Assembly: GCA_001767455.1 (NCBI GenBank)
Contig: MELC01000022.1
Location: 16,010-80,009 of the forward strand
Length of the DNA: 64,000 nt
DNA from: Acidobacteria bacterium RIFCSPLOWO2_12_FULL_66_21
Lineage (GTDB): Bacteria; Acidobacteriota; Vicinamibacteria; Vicinamibacterales; 2-12-FULL-66-21
Reading direction: 5' to 3'
A program made the translations under genes and the position numbers. The notes under the pieces are model-generated. The model saw only the letters and a list, made by a program, of their open reading frames with translations, was not told where the DNA came from and ran no database searches. Shown piece after piece: positions 49,989 to 63,698 of this stretch (position 1 is the first letter of the stretch; each line of letters starts with the position of its first letter).

Positions 49989-52900
49989 TCACTGAATCGA
50001 TCCGCTGGGCTTCGCGGCCGTGTCGCCGATCGGCGGCACCTTGCCGGACATCGTCTTGTTGAACGCCGGCAGATCCGTGGCAACCAGCTTGTCGAACCCG
50101 GCCTTCGCGGCGGCCAGGTCCTTCTCAATCACCTCGAGCACCTGCATCTGGGTGTCCGTCGGGCGATAGTCGATGCTGCCCGCCTCGTCGCTGGCTCCCT
50201 GACCGACGCCCCCGCTCAGCCAGATCAGGTTCATGTAGACCTTGTAGGCCTCGGGGAAGTACTTGTCGTCGCTCAGCACTTCGGACTTCGAGACGAGCTT
50301 TTCTTCCACGTTCCAGATGGCCGTGTTGAGGTCGGTCAGCGACTTCACGATCTTCGGCTTGGCCGCGTTCGCCTTGATCTGATCCTCGATCTGCTTGCGC
50401 CAGATCTCCATCCGGTTGACCATCTCCGAGGTTTGCGTGATGTCGTCGCGGATGCGCATCTGCGTCGCGGTTGACAGTTTCAGATCCTCGTCGGACGCCA
50501 ACACCGCGGGGTCCTTCAACACCTCGAACGGCTGTGTGTACTCCTTGCCATCGACCGTAAAGCGCACGTGGTACTTGCCGGGCGCCGCCATCGGGATACC
50601 GGTCTGCGGCGTGATCCCCCAGTGCGTGATCCGCCGGACGTCCGTCCCCTGGAAGCGCGCTTCCTCCCAGATGTGCGGGTTCTGCGGCGGAGTCGTCCGC
50701 AGCTCGACGAGCTTCGGCGGATCGAGCCGCAGGTTCCAGGTAATGCCGTTCATCCCCGCATGCGCGGTCACCTGCTGCGTGCGAATCACCTTGCTGTTGC
50801 TGTCGAGGATGTCCATCCTGATCGGCGCGGACGGCGCGTTGGCCAGCGCCAGCTGGAAGTGCGGCCGGTTCGCCTGCTGGAAGACGTCGCGCGCCTGCCG
50901 GAAGATCGGCGCGGGCTGATAGAGCCGGGACGTGCCCGGAGGCGGCAACTCGGTCCGGCCGGTCTGCTCGAGCAGCGTGAGGTTCGGCAGGATGTAGAGA
51001 CCGCGGCCGTACGTCGATACCGCCACGTCGTGGAACCGCGGCTCCACCGTGATCCAGCTCACGGGCGCAGGCGGCAGGCCGGCGTTGAACTTCGTCCATG
51101 TCGCGCCGTCATCGAGCGTGTAATGGAACGCGTGCCCGCTGCCGGCAAAGAGCATGCCCTTGCGGTTCGGGTTGCCCGCCAGCGACAGGATGTAGTCGAG
51201 CGGATGGCCGCTCGGGATGTTGCCGTTGATCTTCGTCCACGACCCACCGAAGTCCGTCGTCTTGAAGACGTAAGGCTTCCGATCGTCCATCAGGTGGTAC
51301 GACACGGCGACATATGCGGTCCCCGCGTCGAAGGTGGACGGCCAGATCTGCGTGAACGTGCCCCACGGCGCGAGGTCCTTGAAGTTCGCCGTGACGTCGT
51401 TCCACTTCGCGCCACCGTCGCGCGTGTTCCACAGCTTGCCGTCGTTGGTCCCCGCCCAGATCAGGCCGCGCTGGATTTTCGAATACTCGATGTCCCACAG
51501 GACCTCGCCGTTGTACTGCCCGAGGTTGTCGCCGACGAGCCCGCCGTTCGACACGATCCGCGAGGGATCCTTCGTGGACAGATCCGGGCTCAGCTCGGTC
51601 CAGGACTGACCGCCGTTGGTCGTCTTCAAAATGAGCTGGCAGCCGTAGAGCACCGTGGTGTGATCGAACGGATCGATCGCCATCGGCGCCGTCCAGTGGC
51701 AGCGGTACTTCACCTCATTCGGCGGCGAATCGAGCGAGATCATCCACGGCTCGATCGATCGCGCCGTGCGCGTCCGCGCGTCCCACCGCGTGACCTTGTT
51801 CCCGTAACAACTGGCGTAGACGACGTTCGCGTCAGTCGGATCGGGGATGGTGAAGCCGGACTCGCAGCCGCCGATGTTCGGCTCCCACGCCAGTGCGGCA
51901 CCGCCACGTCCGCCCCTGCCCCCGACTTGCGCCGCCGCCGCCGGCGCGGCTCCCCGTGCGCCCGGCTGGGCCGGGGCCTGCCCCGCCGCCGGCTGGTTGC
52001 CGCGTCCGCCGCCGCGTCCGCCGCCGAAGCCGACTGGTCCGGACGGCATGACGCTGCCGTCAGGCAGAATCCCCCTGCCGGTCTGCTCGGATACCGTCGA
52101 GGGTCCGCGCATCGTGCCGTCGTCCTGCCGATTGCTGTAGATCCAGTACGGCACCCGGTTGTCCACGTGCACGTGATACATCTGGCCGTTCGGCAGGGAG
52201 ACACGTTGCGGGCCGTTGGGCGTGTTGATATTCGCGCCGCCGTCATCGACCGTGATGTAACGCTTCGGGTCCTTCGGATCGATCCAGATGTCGTGGCAGT
52301 CGCCGCAGCCGGCCTGCCCCTGCGTGAAGGCGAACTGGCCGCCGTTGCCGCTGAAGTTCTTCCCGCCATCCTGCGAGCGGTGCATGCTGCTGCTCATGAT
52401 GAACACGTCGTCGGGAGTCTGCGGATTGACAACGAGGCGGATGTAGTAGCCGGCGCGGCCGATGAGCGATCGGTCCCAGCTGATCGTCTTCCAGGTCGTG
52501 CCCGCGTCGTCGGAACGCCACAGCGATCCCTGGTCGGCCGTCTGGATCAGCGCGTAGATGCGCTTGCTGTCGGACGGGGCAATGGCGACATCCACCTTGC
52601 CGACGGGCGATTTCGGCATCCCCGCGGTGATCCGCGTCCACTTCGCGCCGCCGTCGTGCGTGATGTAGACGCCGCTGCCGGGGCCGCCGCTGCGCTCGAC
52701 CCACGTGTACTGCTCGGCCTGCCACGTGCCCGCGACGAGCGTGTTGGGATCCTTCAGGTCGATCGACAGGCCGGAGCAGCCGGTGTTCTTGTCAACGAAC
52801 AGGACCTGCTGCCAGTTCGCGCCGCCGTCGGTCGTCTTGAACACGCCGCGTTCCTGCTGCGGCCCCGTCAACCGTCCCTGGGCGCAGACGTACACGATGT

Positions 52901-53396
52901 TTGGATCGGTTGGATGGATGAGGACGCGCGCGATGCGGCCCGTCTCGGTGAGCCCCATGTGCTTCCAGGTCTTGCCGGCGTCTTTCGAGACGTAGACGCC
53001 GTCGCCCATCACGTCGCTGTACCGAATCACCCACGGCTCGCCGGTGCCGACCCACACGATGTTGGGATCGGTCGGCGCGACGGCGATCGAGCCGATCGCG
53101 GCGACCGGCTGGTCGTCGAAGATCGGCACGAAGGACGCTCCGCCGTCGGTCGATTTCCACACGCCGCCGGAAGCGGATCCCAGGTAATAGACATTGGGGT
53201 CGCCGGGCACTCCGGCGACCGAAGCAATCCGGCCGGCCGGGGCGGGCCCCATATATCGGAATGTCAAGGCCTCTGGCGTGGTGGCCTGCTGTGGGCCGGC
53301 GGGACCGCCGCCCCGCTGTGCAGAAGCGATGCCCGCGAACGCCAGCACGAAACACGCGGCGACCGAGATGTTCTTGCAGCAGGAATTGATGCTCAT
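49989..53396 (-). CDS. Exported sortilin/VPS10-like BNR-repeat protein
   Basis: The product is 1135 residues with a signal peptide (ISVAACFVLAFAGIASAQ). A large propeller carries many BNR/Asp-box repeats ('SASGGVWKSTDGGASF', 'SKDAGKTWKHMG', 'TTDGGANWQQV', 'RSDDAGTTWKTI', 'TTNGGQSWTEL'). The C-terminal ~350 residues include an Ig-like segment ('APIRMDILDSNSKVIRT') and a helical end. A Gly/Arg/Ala/Pro-rich insert (about 455-505) interrupts the propeller. Acidobacteria carry many paralogues, often called glycosyl hydrolase or sortilin-like; enzymatic activity is unproven. Confidence 0.88.
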   Translation of the reverse strand: MSINSCCKNISVAACFVLAFAGIASAQRGGGPAGPQQATTPEALTFRYMGPAPAGRIASVAGVPGDPNVYYLGSASGGVWKSTDGGASFVPIFDDQPVAAIGSIAVAPTDPNIVWVGTGEPWVIRYSDVMGDGVYVSKDAGKTWKHMGLTETGRIARVLIHPTDPNIVYVCAQGRLTGPQQERGVFKTTDGGANWQQVLFVDKNTGCSGLSIDLKDPNTLVAGTWQAEQYTWVERSGGPGSGVYITHDGGAKWTRITAGMPKSPVGKVDVAIAPSDSKRIYALIQTADQGSLWRSDDAGTTWKTISWDRSLIGRAGYYIRLVVNPQTPDDVFIMSSSMHRSQDGGKNFSGNGGQFAFTQGQAGCGDCHDIWIDPKDPKRYITVDDGGANINTPNGPQRVSLPNGQMYHVHVDNRVPYWIYSNRQDDGTMRGPSTVSEQTGRGILPDGSVMPSGPVGFGGGRGGGRGNQPAAGQAPAQPGARGAAPAAAAQVGGRGGRGGAALAWEPNIGGCESGFTIPDPTDANVVYASCYGNKVTRWDARTRTARSIEPWMISLDSPPNEVKYRCHWTAPMAIDPFDHTTVLYGCQLILKTTNGGQSWTELSPDLSTKDPSRIVSNGGLVGDNLGQYNGEVLWDIEYSKIQRGLIWAGTNDGKLWNTRDGGAKWNDVTANFKDLAPWGTFTQIWPSTFDAGTAYVAVSYHLMDDRKPYVFKTTDFGGSWTKINGNIPSGHPLDYILSLAGNPNRKGMLFAGSGHAFHYTLDDGATWTKFNAGLPPAPVSWITVEPRFHDVAVSTYGRGLYILPNLTLLEQTGRTELPPPGTSRLYQPAPIFRQARDVFQQANRPHFQLALANAPSAPIRMDILDSNSKVIRTQQVTAHAGMNGITWNLRLDPPKLVELRTTPPQNPHIWEEARFQGTDVRRITHWGITPQTGIPMAAPGKYHVRFTVDGKEYTQPFEVLKDPAVLASDEDLKLSTATQMRIRDDITQTSEMVNRMEIWRKQIEDQIKANAAKPKIVKSLTDLNTAIWNVEEKLVSKSEVLSDDKYFPEAYKVYMNLIWLSGGVGQGASDEAGSIDYRPTDTQMQVLEVIEKDLAAAKAGFDKLVATDLPAFNKTMSGKVPPIGDTAAKPSGSIQ

Positions 53397-53510
53397 GGCG
53401 GGTAACTATAGCGCACAAGCGAGGAGGTGGAAGCGCGTACATGCCCTGTCGGGCGTAAGATGGCGAAGGCCAAAAACCGCCGCGCAGTGTCAAATGAGCC
53501 GGAGGGTCCC

Positions 53511-55397
53511 GTGCGCGTTACCGCCATCGTCCTGTCCTTCTCAGCCGTGGTCGCCCCGCAGGTGCTCCCCCCGCCCCCGCCTCCGCCACCGGCGATGCAG
53601 ATGCCGCCGCGCGACGTCACGCGTGCGCCTGAGCCGATCGGCGCGGGCGTCATCCGCGGGCGGGTGGTCGCGGCCGACACGGGAAACCCTATCCGTCGAG
53701 CGATGGTGAACCTGTCACCGGTGATGACCGCCTCTCCAGCCGGCGGGCGATCGGGAGGGAGTGGCACATCCGGCGGGACGGTTGGGGGTGTGGTCGGCGG
53801 CGTGCCCGCCGAAGCGACTATCCAGGTGTTGTCGTCCGGACGGGGCACCGCCCAGGGCCCAATGATGCAAATGGCCCGGCCGCGCCAGGCGACGACCGAC
53901 ACCCAAGGGGTATTCGAGTTCACCGCGCTGCCGGCCGGCTCGTATCGCCTCGTGGCGCAGGCCAGCCAGTCTTCACCGCAGTACCTCGGCATCGCCTACG
54001 GCGCGAAAGCCCCGCTCGGGCCTTACCAATCCGACACCGGACAGCCGATCCAGTTGAGCGATGGACAGACGTTCGGCAAGGCCATCATCTCGTTGCCGCG
54101 AGGCGCCGTGATTGCGGGACGCGTCACCGACGAGAACGGCGATCCGCTCGCGCGCGTGCAGGTCTACACCTTGATGTACCTGCCCGGCAGTTCGCGCGGC
54201 CAGCGATTCGGCAGCGGTGCGCAGACCGACGATCTGGGGCAGTACCGCATCTTCGGGCTCCAGCCGGGCGAGTACGTCGTGGCCGCCGAAGCCCGCAACG
54301 ATACGTACGTGCAGCCGAACGCCGTACCGCTGCGCGAGGAGGACGCCATCGGGTACATGACTACGTACTACCCGGGGACCGCGGACGAAGGGGCGGCCGT
54401 ACGCGTCCGCGCCAGGGCGAGCACCGAGTCGTCCGGGATTGAAATCCGCCTGGTGGAGGGCCGGCTGTTCCGGCTCTCCGGGTTCGTCACCGATTCGCAG
54501 GGACGGCCGCTCGTGCGCACGAGCGGACAGCTGATGCGCACCGTCGGCGCAGGGTCCACGTTCGGGGCCGGCTTCTCGACCGACGAACAGGGCCAGTTCC
54601 GGATGAAGAACGTCCCCCCGGGCAACTATCGGATCGTCGTGCGACAGATGCGGCCGTTCGTCGGACCCGTCGGTCCCAACATGCAGCCGGAGATGGGCGA
54701 GATGGCGAATATGCCGCTCGTCGTCAGCGCCGATCTCGATAACCTGGCGATTGTCACCAGTCCCGGCGTCACGATCACCGGCAACGTCGTGTTCGAGCAG
54801 GGCACCCCCTCGCCCATGCCGAGAGAGATACGCGTCATGGCGACCGTTGGCAGCCAGGAGGACATGATGGGTGTTCCATCGCCGCAGCCCGCGGTGGTGA
54901 CGCCGGATCTGACGTTCACGATGAAGGGCCTGATGGGCTCGTACCTGCTGCGCGCGTCCGCGGCGAATCAGTATGTGAAGTCGATTACCGCCAACGGCGA
55001 GGACGTCACGGACACGCCGCACGAGTTCAAGACGAACGAGCGGGTCACCGTCACCCTCACCTCCCGTGTCTCGATGCTGGAGGGGACCGTCACCGACGCA
55101 GGCGGAGAGCCGGCGGCCAACACCGGCATCATCCTCTTTTCAGAGGACAAGGCCTCGTGGCGCGGGAACTCGACGCGGATGAGAAGGACGACAGTGGATG
55201 CCACCGGCCACTACCGGTTCCCGGGCCTGATCGCCGGCCGGTACTATGTCGCCGCAGTCCCGCGCGACCGTCTCAACATCTCCATGATGAACATCGAGAC
55301 CGCCTACTTCGAGCAGCTCGCGAAGGAGGCCACGCTGGTCGTCGTCGGAGAGGACGAACAGCGCAGGGTGGATCTGAAGGTGATTGGTGAAGAGTAG
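53511..55397 (+). CDS. Exported carboxypeptidase-regulatory-like multidomain protein
   Basis: The product is 628 residues. I chose the GTG at 53511 because GGAGGGTCCC precedes it and it opens directly into a signal peptide (VTAIVLSFSAVVAPQ). A poly-Pro run (PPPPPPPP) follows. At least four carboxypeptidase-regulatory-like beta-sandwiches are visible: 'GVIRGRVVAADTGNPIRRAMVNL', 'VIAGRVTDENGDPLARVQVY', 'LSGFVTDSQGRPLV' and 'LEGTVTDAGGEPAANTGII'. Likely a periplasmic or surface structural or binding protein of a type expanded in Acidobacteria. Confidence 0.82.
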   Translation: MRVTAIVLSFSAVVAPQVLPPPPPPPPAMQMPPRDVTRAPEPIGAGVIRGRVVAADTGNPIRRAMVNLSPVMTASPAGGRSGGSGTSGGTVGGVVGGVPAEATIQVLSSGRGTAQGPMMQMARPRQATTDTQGVFEFTALPAGSYRLVAQASQSSPQYLGIAYGAKAPLGPYQSDTGQPIQLSDGQTFGKAIISLPRGAVIAGRVTDENGDPLARVQVYTLMYLPGSSRGQRFGSGAQTDDLGQYRIFGLQPGEYVVAAEARNDTYVQPNAVPLREEDAIGYMTTYYPGTADEGAAVRVRARASTESSGIEIRLVEGRLFRLSGFVTDSQGRPLVRTSGQLMRTVGAGSTFGAGFSTDEQGQFRMKNVPPGNYRIVVRQMRPFVGPVGPNMQPEMGEMANMPLVVSADLDNLAIVTSPGVTITGNVVFEQGTPSPMPREIRVMATVGSQEDMMGVPSPQPAVVTPDLTFTMKGLMGSYLLRASAANQYVKSITANGEDVTDTPHEFKTNERVTVTLTSRVSMLEGTVTDAGGEPAANTGIILFSEDKASWRGNSTRMRRTTVDATGHYRFPGLIAGRYYVAAVPRDRLNISMMNIETAYFEQLAKEATLVVVGEDEQRRVDLKVIGEE

Positions 55398-55438
55398 ACA
55401 GTCGAACTGAGTACTGCGTTTCTGCGGCGGTCACCCCC

Positions 55439-58177
<2,739 letters not shown>

Positions 58178-58178
58178 T

Positions 58179-58529
58179 TCAGTGCTTGCGCCGCTCCTGG
58201 CCGGTCCGCCGCTGCGCGACCGCACGGCGTTCGAGCGCGAGTGGCAACGCCATCCCGATGCAACGTCGATCGGCTCCCGACCGTCGCTCCCTCCTGCGCC
58301 GCTCCTGGCTGGCCACCGACGAGGCCCTCGCCAGTTCGCGCTGCTGGCGCAGCACGCGCCGCGTCGGGTCGATGACGTCGAGCAGGCCGTCGTGCAGCGC
58401 CCGCACGCGCAGGTTGTCCGGTTCACGCGTGAGAATCTCGCGCATGTACGACGCCGCCGCCATCACGTTCGAGCGCTGCCAGACCTGGTGACCGAGCCGG
58501 AAGATGCCCGTGTCCGCCACGATGACCAT
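58179..58529 (-). CDS. Small Arg-rich protein of unknown function
   Basis: The product is 116 residues and converges tightly with the molybdenum hydroxylase gene (one base between stops). The first 65 residues are helical and leucine-containing ('REILTREPDNLRVRALHDGLLDVID', reminiscent of a TPR-like helix pair). The C-terminal half is rich in 'RRSGADRR', 'ERRAVAQRR' and 'QERRK' motifs, which I recall at the ends of various acidobacterial proteins. The start has only a weak ribosome site. Function unknown. Confidence 0.55.
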   Translation of the reverse strand: MVIVADTGIFRLGHQVWQRSNVMAAASYMREILTREPDNLRVRALHDGLLDVIDPTRRVLRQQRELARASSVASQERRRRERRSGADRRCIGMALPLALERRAVAQRRTGQERRKH

Positions 58530-58676
58530 CCTTTGTGAACTGATCAGCCGGGTACGGCGGGATGATACTCCTTTCTCCCCCTCGGCTAATCGTGTAAGAT
58601 CTCATGCACCCCCGTAGCCCCGATTATCCTGCGCGCGATCGGCGCGAATGGCCAAGTGTGTGCCCAAAGGAACGGT

Positions 58677-61139
58677 ATGTTCCGGTTTCTGCTGAACTCG
58701 GCCGCCTCGCCCGACGCCGCCATCGCCGAAGAACTCTTCGACAGCCTCCCGCTCGGCGTCGCGCTCCAGGACGCGGACGGACGCATCCTGGCCGTGAACC
58801 CCGCGGCGGTGCACATCCTGGGTGTCCCCCGCGAAGACCTGGTCGGCCGCTTGACGTACGACCCGAGCTGGCACGCGCAGCGCGCCGACGGCTCTCCGTG
58901 TCCCGACGAGGAGCACTCCGCGCTCGTCGCGCTGCGAACGGGCAAGCCGGTCACCGGATTCATCCTGGGGGTCCACAGCAAGGCGGACGAGCAGCGATGG
59001 CTTCGCGTCACGTCGGTTCCGGTCTTCAGCGGCCGCAACGACCCCGCGGGCGTGTACTCGTTCTTCGAGGACGTCACGGAGGGACGCCTGGCGGAGCGCG
59101 CGCTCGCGTCGCGCATCCGCCAGCAGCAGGTTGTCGTCGAACTGCAGCGCCTCGCCCTGACGGGCGCCTCCCAGGCTGCCCTCTCCACACGCGCCTGTGA
59201 GCTGTGCGCGGAGGTGCTTCATGCGGAGACGGCCGGCGTACTCGTACTCGAGCCCGACGGCCTGCTTCACTTCGAGGCGGGGTGCGGATGGTCGTCTGAA
59301 GAGCGCTCGACCACTGTCCCCTCCGGCAAAGAGGACTCGCAGTCCGGCTACACGCTGTATACGAACGATGTTGTCGTGGCCGACTTCGCGACCGAGACGC
59401 GATTCCGCGTGCACCCCCTGCTGAAGGATCGCGTGCGCAGTGGCATCACCGCTCCGATACCAGGGCTCTCCGGGCCTTACGGCATCCTCGGCATCCACAG
59501 TGCCGCCTCCCTGCACTTCAACGACGATGACGTGGATTTCATGCGCGCGGTCGCCGGCGTGCTCGGCGCCTCGGTGCGCCAGGCGGCGGCTGACGCGGAG
59601 CGGCGAGGGACCGCGGCGCAGCTCGAGGCGGCGCACGCCCTGACGACGGCCATCATCGAGAGCAGCGGCGACGCGGTGTTCGTGAACGATGTCGACGGCC
59701 GGTACCGGTTCCTGAACAGTGCCGCCGCCGCGCAGATCGGCGCGCCGATCGAGGAGGCGGTCGGCCGCACCGCGGCGGAGCTGATGCCGCCCGCTGTCGC
59801 CGACGAGCTGAACACCGTGCACCGCGAGGTTGTGAACACCGGCGAACGTGTCGTCCGCCAGGAGGAGGGCTGGGGCGCAGCGGGCGGCCGTCAGTTCGTG
59901 GTCACGCGCGCCCCCCACCACGACGCCAAAGGCCGCCTTGCGGGTGTCATAAGTTTCGCGCGCGACGTGACCGAGCAGCGGCGCCTCGCCGAGCACCTGC
60001 GGCAGACGCAGAAGCTCGAATCGATCGGCCGCCTGGCCGGAGGCATCGCCCACGACTTCAACAACCTGATGACGATCGTCCTGGGCTATGCCGACGCGCT
60101 GGAGAGCGGCGGCGGGCCGGAAGGATCGGCGCCGGGTTACATCACCGAAATCAAGCGCGCGGCGGAGCGCGCGGCGCTGCTGACGCGCCAGCTCCTGGCA
60201 TTCAGCCGCCAGCAGACGCTCCGGCCCAAGGTCCTCGATCCGAACTGGGTCATCGCCAACATGGACCGGATGCTCCGCCGCGTCATCGGCGAGGACATCG
60301 AGTTGCTGACGCGGCTGTCGCCCGAGGCCGGCCACGTCCGCGTCGACCCGAGCCAGCTGGAACAGGTCCTGCTCAACGTCGTGATCAACGCGCGCCACGC
60401 GATGCCCGACGGCGGATCGTTGAGCATCGAGACGGCGAACGTCGAGCTGACGGCGGATCTGCTGAAGCATCAGCCGGATGCGCGCGCCGGCCGGTACGTG
60501 CTGGTCTCGATCTCCGATACCGGCTGTGGGATGGACCGGGAGACGCTCGCGCGCGCGTTCGAACCGTTCTTCACCACAAAGGGCAGCGCCGGCACGGGCC
60601 TGGGCCTTGCGACCGTTTACGGCATCGTGAAGCAGAGCGGCGGCGAGGTGTGGGCCTACAGCGAGCCGGGCTGCGGGACGTCGATCAACGTGTATCTGCC
60701 GCGCGTGGACCTCCCGGCCGACACGCCCGCGGCCGATTCACCCGTGCGGCCGAGCGGAGCCGAGCGTATTCTCCTGGTCGAGGACGAAGCGCCGGTGCGC
60801 CAGCTCCTCGCGCGCACGCTGAAGCGATTCGGCTACGACGTCACGGAAGCGGAGGACGGGCGCGAGGCGCTGGCGATCCTGGAGGATCGCAAGGGGGCCT
60901 TCGCGCTGCTGATCACCGATGCGGTGATGCCGTACATCGGCGGGCGCGAGCTGTCGGAGCGCGTGACCCGCACGTGGCCGGACATCCGCATCCTCGTCAT
61001 CTCCGGATACGCGGGGGGACAGGAGAGCGACGCGGACGGCGCCATCAGCTTCCTGTTTCTCCAGAAACCCTTCACCGCGGCCGCGCTGGCCGCCAAGGTG
61101 CGCGAGGCGCTCGACTCGCCGCGTGCGAGCGGGTCGTAA
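58677..61139 (+). CDS. Hybrid sensor histidine kinase (PAS-GAF-PAS-HisKA-HATPase-REC)
   Basis: The product is 820 residues from ATG 58677 (AAAGGA upstream). PAS ('[26 protein letters not shown]'), a GAF-like region ('[20 protein letters not shown]') and a second PAS ('[23 protein letters not shown]') are followed by the kinase core. H-box: '[14 protein letters not shown]'. N-box: 'VVINARHAM'. G-boxes: 'DTGCGMD' and '[13 protein letters not shown]'. A receiver domain ends it ('[11 protein letters not shown]', '[13 protein letters not shown]', '[10 protein letters not shown]'). There is no membrane segment, so it is a cytosolic sensor. It precedes the amidohydrolase gene with near-contact, suggesting control of or coexpression with that operon. 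Confidence 0.93.
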   Translation: MFRFLLNSAASPDAAIAEELFDSLPLGVALQDADGRILAVNPAAVHILGVPREDLVGRLTYDPSWHAQRADGSPCPDEEHSALVALRTGKPVTGFILGVHSKADEQRWLRVTSVPVFSGRNDPAGVYSFFEDVTEGRLAERALASRIRQQQVVVELQRLALTGASQAALSTRACELCAEVLHAETAGVLVLEPDGLLHFEAGCGWSSEERSTTVPSGKEDSQSGYTLYTNDVVVADFATETRFRVHPLLKDRVRSGITAPIPGLSGPYGILGIHSAASLHFNDDDVDFMRAVAGVLGASVRQAAADAERRGTAAQLEAAHALTTAIIESSGDAVFVNDVDGRYRFLNSAAAAQIGAPIEEAVGRTAAELMPPAVADELNTVHREVVNTGERVVRQEEGWGAAGGRQFVVTRAPHHDAKGRLAGVISFARDVTEQRRLAEHLRQTQKLESIGRLAGGIAHDFNNLMTIVLGYADALESGGGPEGSAPGYITEIKRAAERAALLTRQLLAFSRQQTLRPKVLDPNWVIANMDRMLRRVIGEDIELLTRLSPEAGHVRVDPSQLEQVLLNVVINARHAMPDGGSLSIETANVELTADLLKHQPDARAGRYVLVSISDTGCGMDRETLARAFEPFFTTKGSAGTGLGLATVYGIVKQSGGEVWAYSEPGCGTSINVYLPRVDLPADTPAADSPVRPSGAERILLVEDEAPVRQLLARTLKRFGYDVTEAEDGREALAILEDRKGAFALLITDAVMPYIGGRELSERVTRTWPDIRILVISGYAGGQESDADGAISFLFLQKPFTAAALAAKVREALDSPRASGS

Positions 61140-61143
61140 CGCG

Positions 61144-62139
61144 GTGGCCGCCGGCTTCGTCAACGCGCACACGCATATCTACAGTGCCCTCGCGCCGCTC
61201 GGAATGCCGCCTCCGCGCCGGACGCCGGCGAATTTTCTCGAGATCCTGCGTGAGGTCTGGTGGCGCCTCGATCGCGCCATCGACGAACGCACGCTGGCCG
61301 CGGCCGCGCGCCTGTACGCCGCCGAGGCGCTGCTGCACGGCACCGCCGTCCTCGTCGATCACCATGAGTCGCCATCCTTCATCGACGGATCCCTCGACGT
61401 CATCGCGGATGCCTGCCAGGCGCTCGGCATCCGCGCCGTGCTGTGCTACGGCGCGACCGAACGCAACGGCGGCCGCGCGGAGGCCGCGCGCGGGCTTGCC
61501 GAGTGCCGGCGCTTCATCACGTCCAACCATCGCCCGCTCGTCCGCGGCGCCGTCGGCCTGCATGCCTCGTTCACGGTGTCGGACGAGACCATCCGCGAAG
61601 CCGGGGAGTTGTGCCGCGAGCTGAGCGCGGTGCTGCACGTCCACGTGGCGGAAGACGCCGCCGACGTGGAAGACGCACGCCGGCGCGGCTACCAGGGTCC
61701 GCTGGAGCGGCTGGAGGCGCTGAAGGCGCTGCCGCACGGGTCGATACTCGCGCACGGCGTGCGTTTGAGCGCCCGGGAGGTGCGGCACGCGGCGGGCCTC
61801 GGCTGCTGGATTGTGCAGAACCCGCGGTCCAACCGGCATAACCATGTCGGGTATCCCCCCGCGCTCGCGGAGAGCACCCGCGTCGCGCTGGGCACCGACG
61901 GATTCGTCTCGGACATGGCGGAGGAGACGGCCGTGCTGCGCGCCGAAGCCGCCGCACGCGGCGAAGATCCGGGTGTCGTCTCGCGCCGCGCCGAGGCTGG
62001 CAATGCGCTCGCGGCGGAGTGCTTTGGAGACGGCGCACTCTATCCCCCTCCGGCGGATCTCGAGGCGGTCGGTGGCGCGATGGCGGACATCCGCGCGAAA
62101 GCGCGCGAGGCGGCCGCTGTGTTGTGGGGGAGAATGTAG
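61144..62139 (+). CDS. Amidohydrolase-family deaminase/aminohydrolase lacking the N-terminal beta domain
   Basis: From GTG 61144 the product is 331 residues. It begins directly at the first metal motif '[19 protein letters not shown]', so the ~55-residue N-terminal half of the beta sandwich usual in SsnA/ATZ/guanine-deaminase-like enzymes is missing. Other ligands are present: '[12 protein letters not shown]', '[10 protein letters not shown]' and '[12 protein letters not shown]'. A GTG at 61123 inside the kinase gene would add only seven residues. The family hydrolyses purine-, triazine- or imidazole-type rings. Context with the molybdenum hydroxylase supports a heterocycle substrate. Confidence 0.8.
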   Translation: MAAGFVNAHTHIYSALAPLGMPPPRRTPANFLEILREVWWRLDRAIDERTLAAAARLYAAEALLHGTAVLVDHHESPSFIDGSLDVIADACQALGIRAVLCYGATERNGGRAEAARGLAECRRFITSNHRPLVRGAVGLHASFTVSDETIREAGELCRELSAVLHVHVAEDAADVEDARRRGYQGPLERLEALKALPHGSILAHGVRLSAREVRHAAGLGCWIVQNPRSNRHNHVGYPPALAESTRVALGTDGFVSDMAEETAVLRAEAAARGEDPGVVSRRAEAGNALAAECFGDGALYPPPADLEAVGGAMADIRAKAREAAAVLWGRM

Positions 62140-62140
62140 A

Positions 62141-62186
62141 CAGCTCGCGGTTCGCAGTTCGCAGTTCGCAGCTCGCTCGTTGCTCG
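62141..62186. repeat. 7-bp tandem repeat (GCAGTTC)
   Basis: GCGGTTC, GCAGTTC, GCAGTTC, GCAGCTC at period 7, then GCTCGTTGCTCGAG, filling the gap between the amidohydrolase and PLP-enzyme genes. Confidence 0.85.
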
Positions 62187-62195
62187 AGGGAGTAG

Positions 62196-63694
<1,499 letters not shown>

Positions 63695-63698
<4 letters not shown>

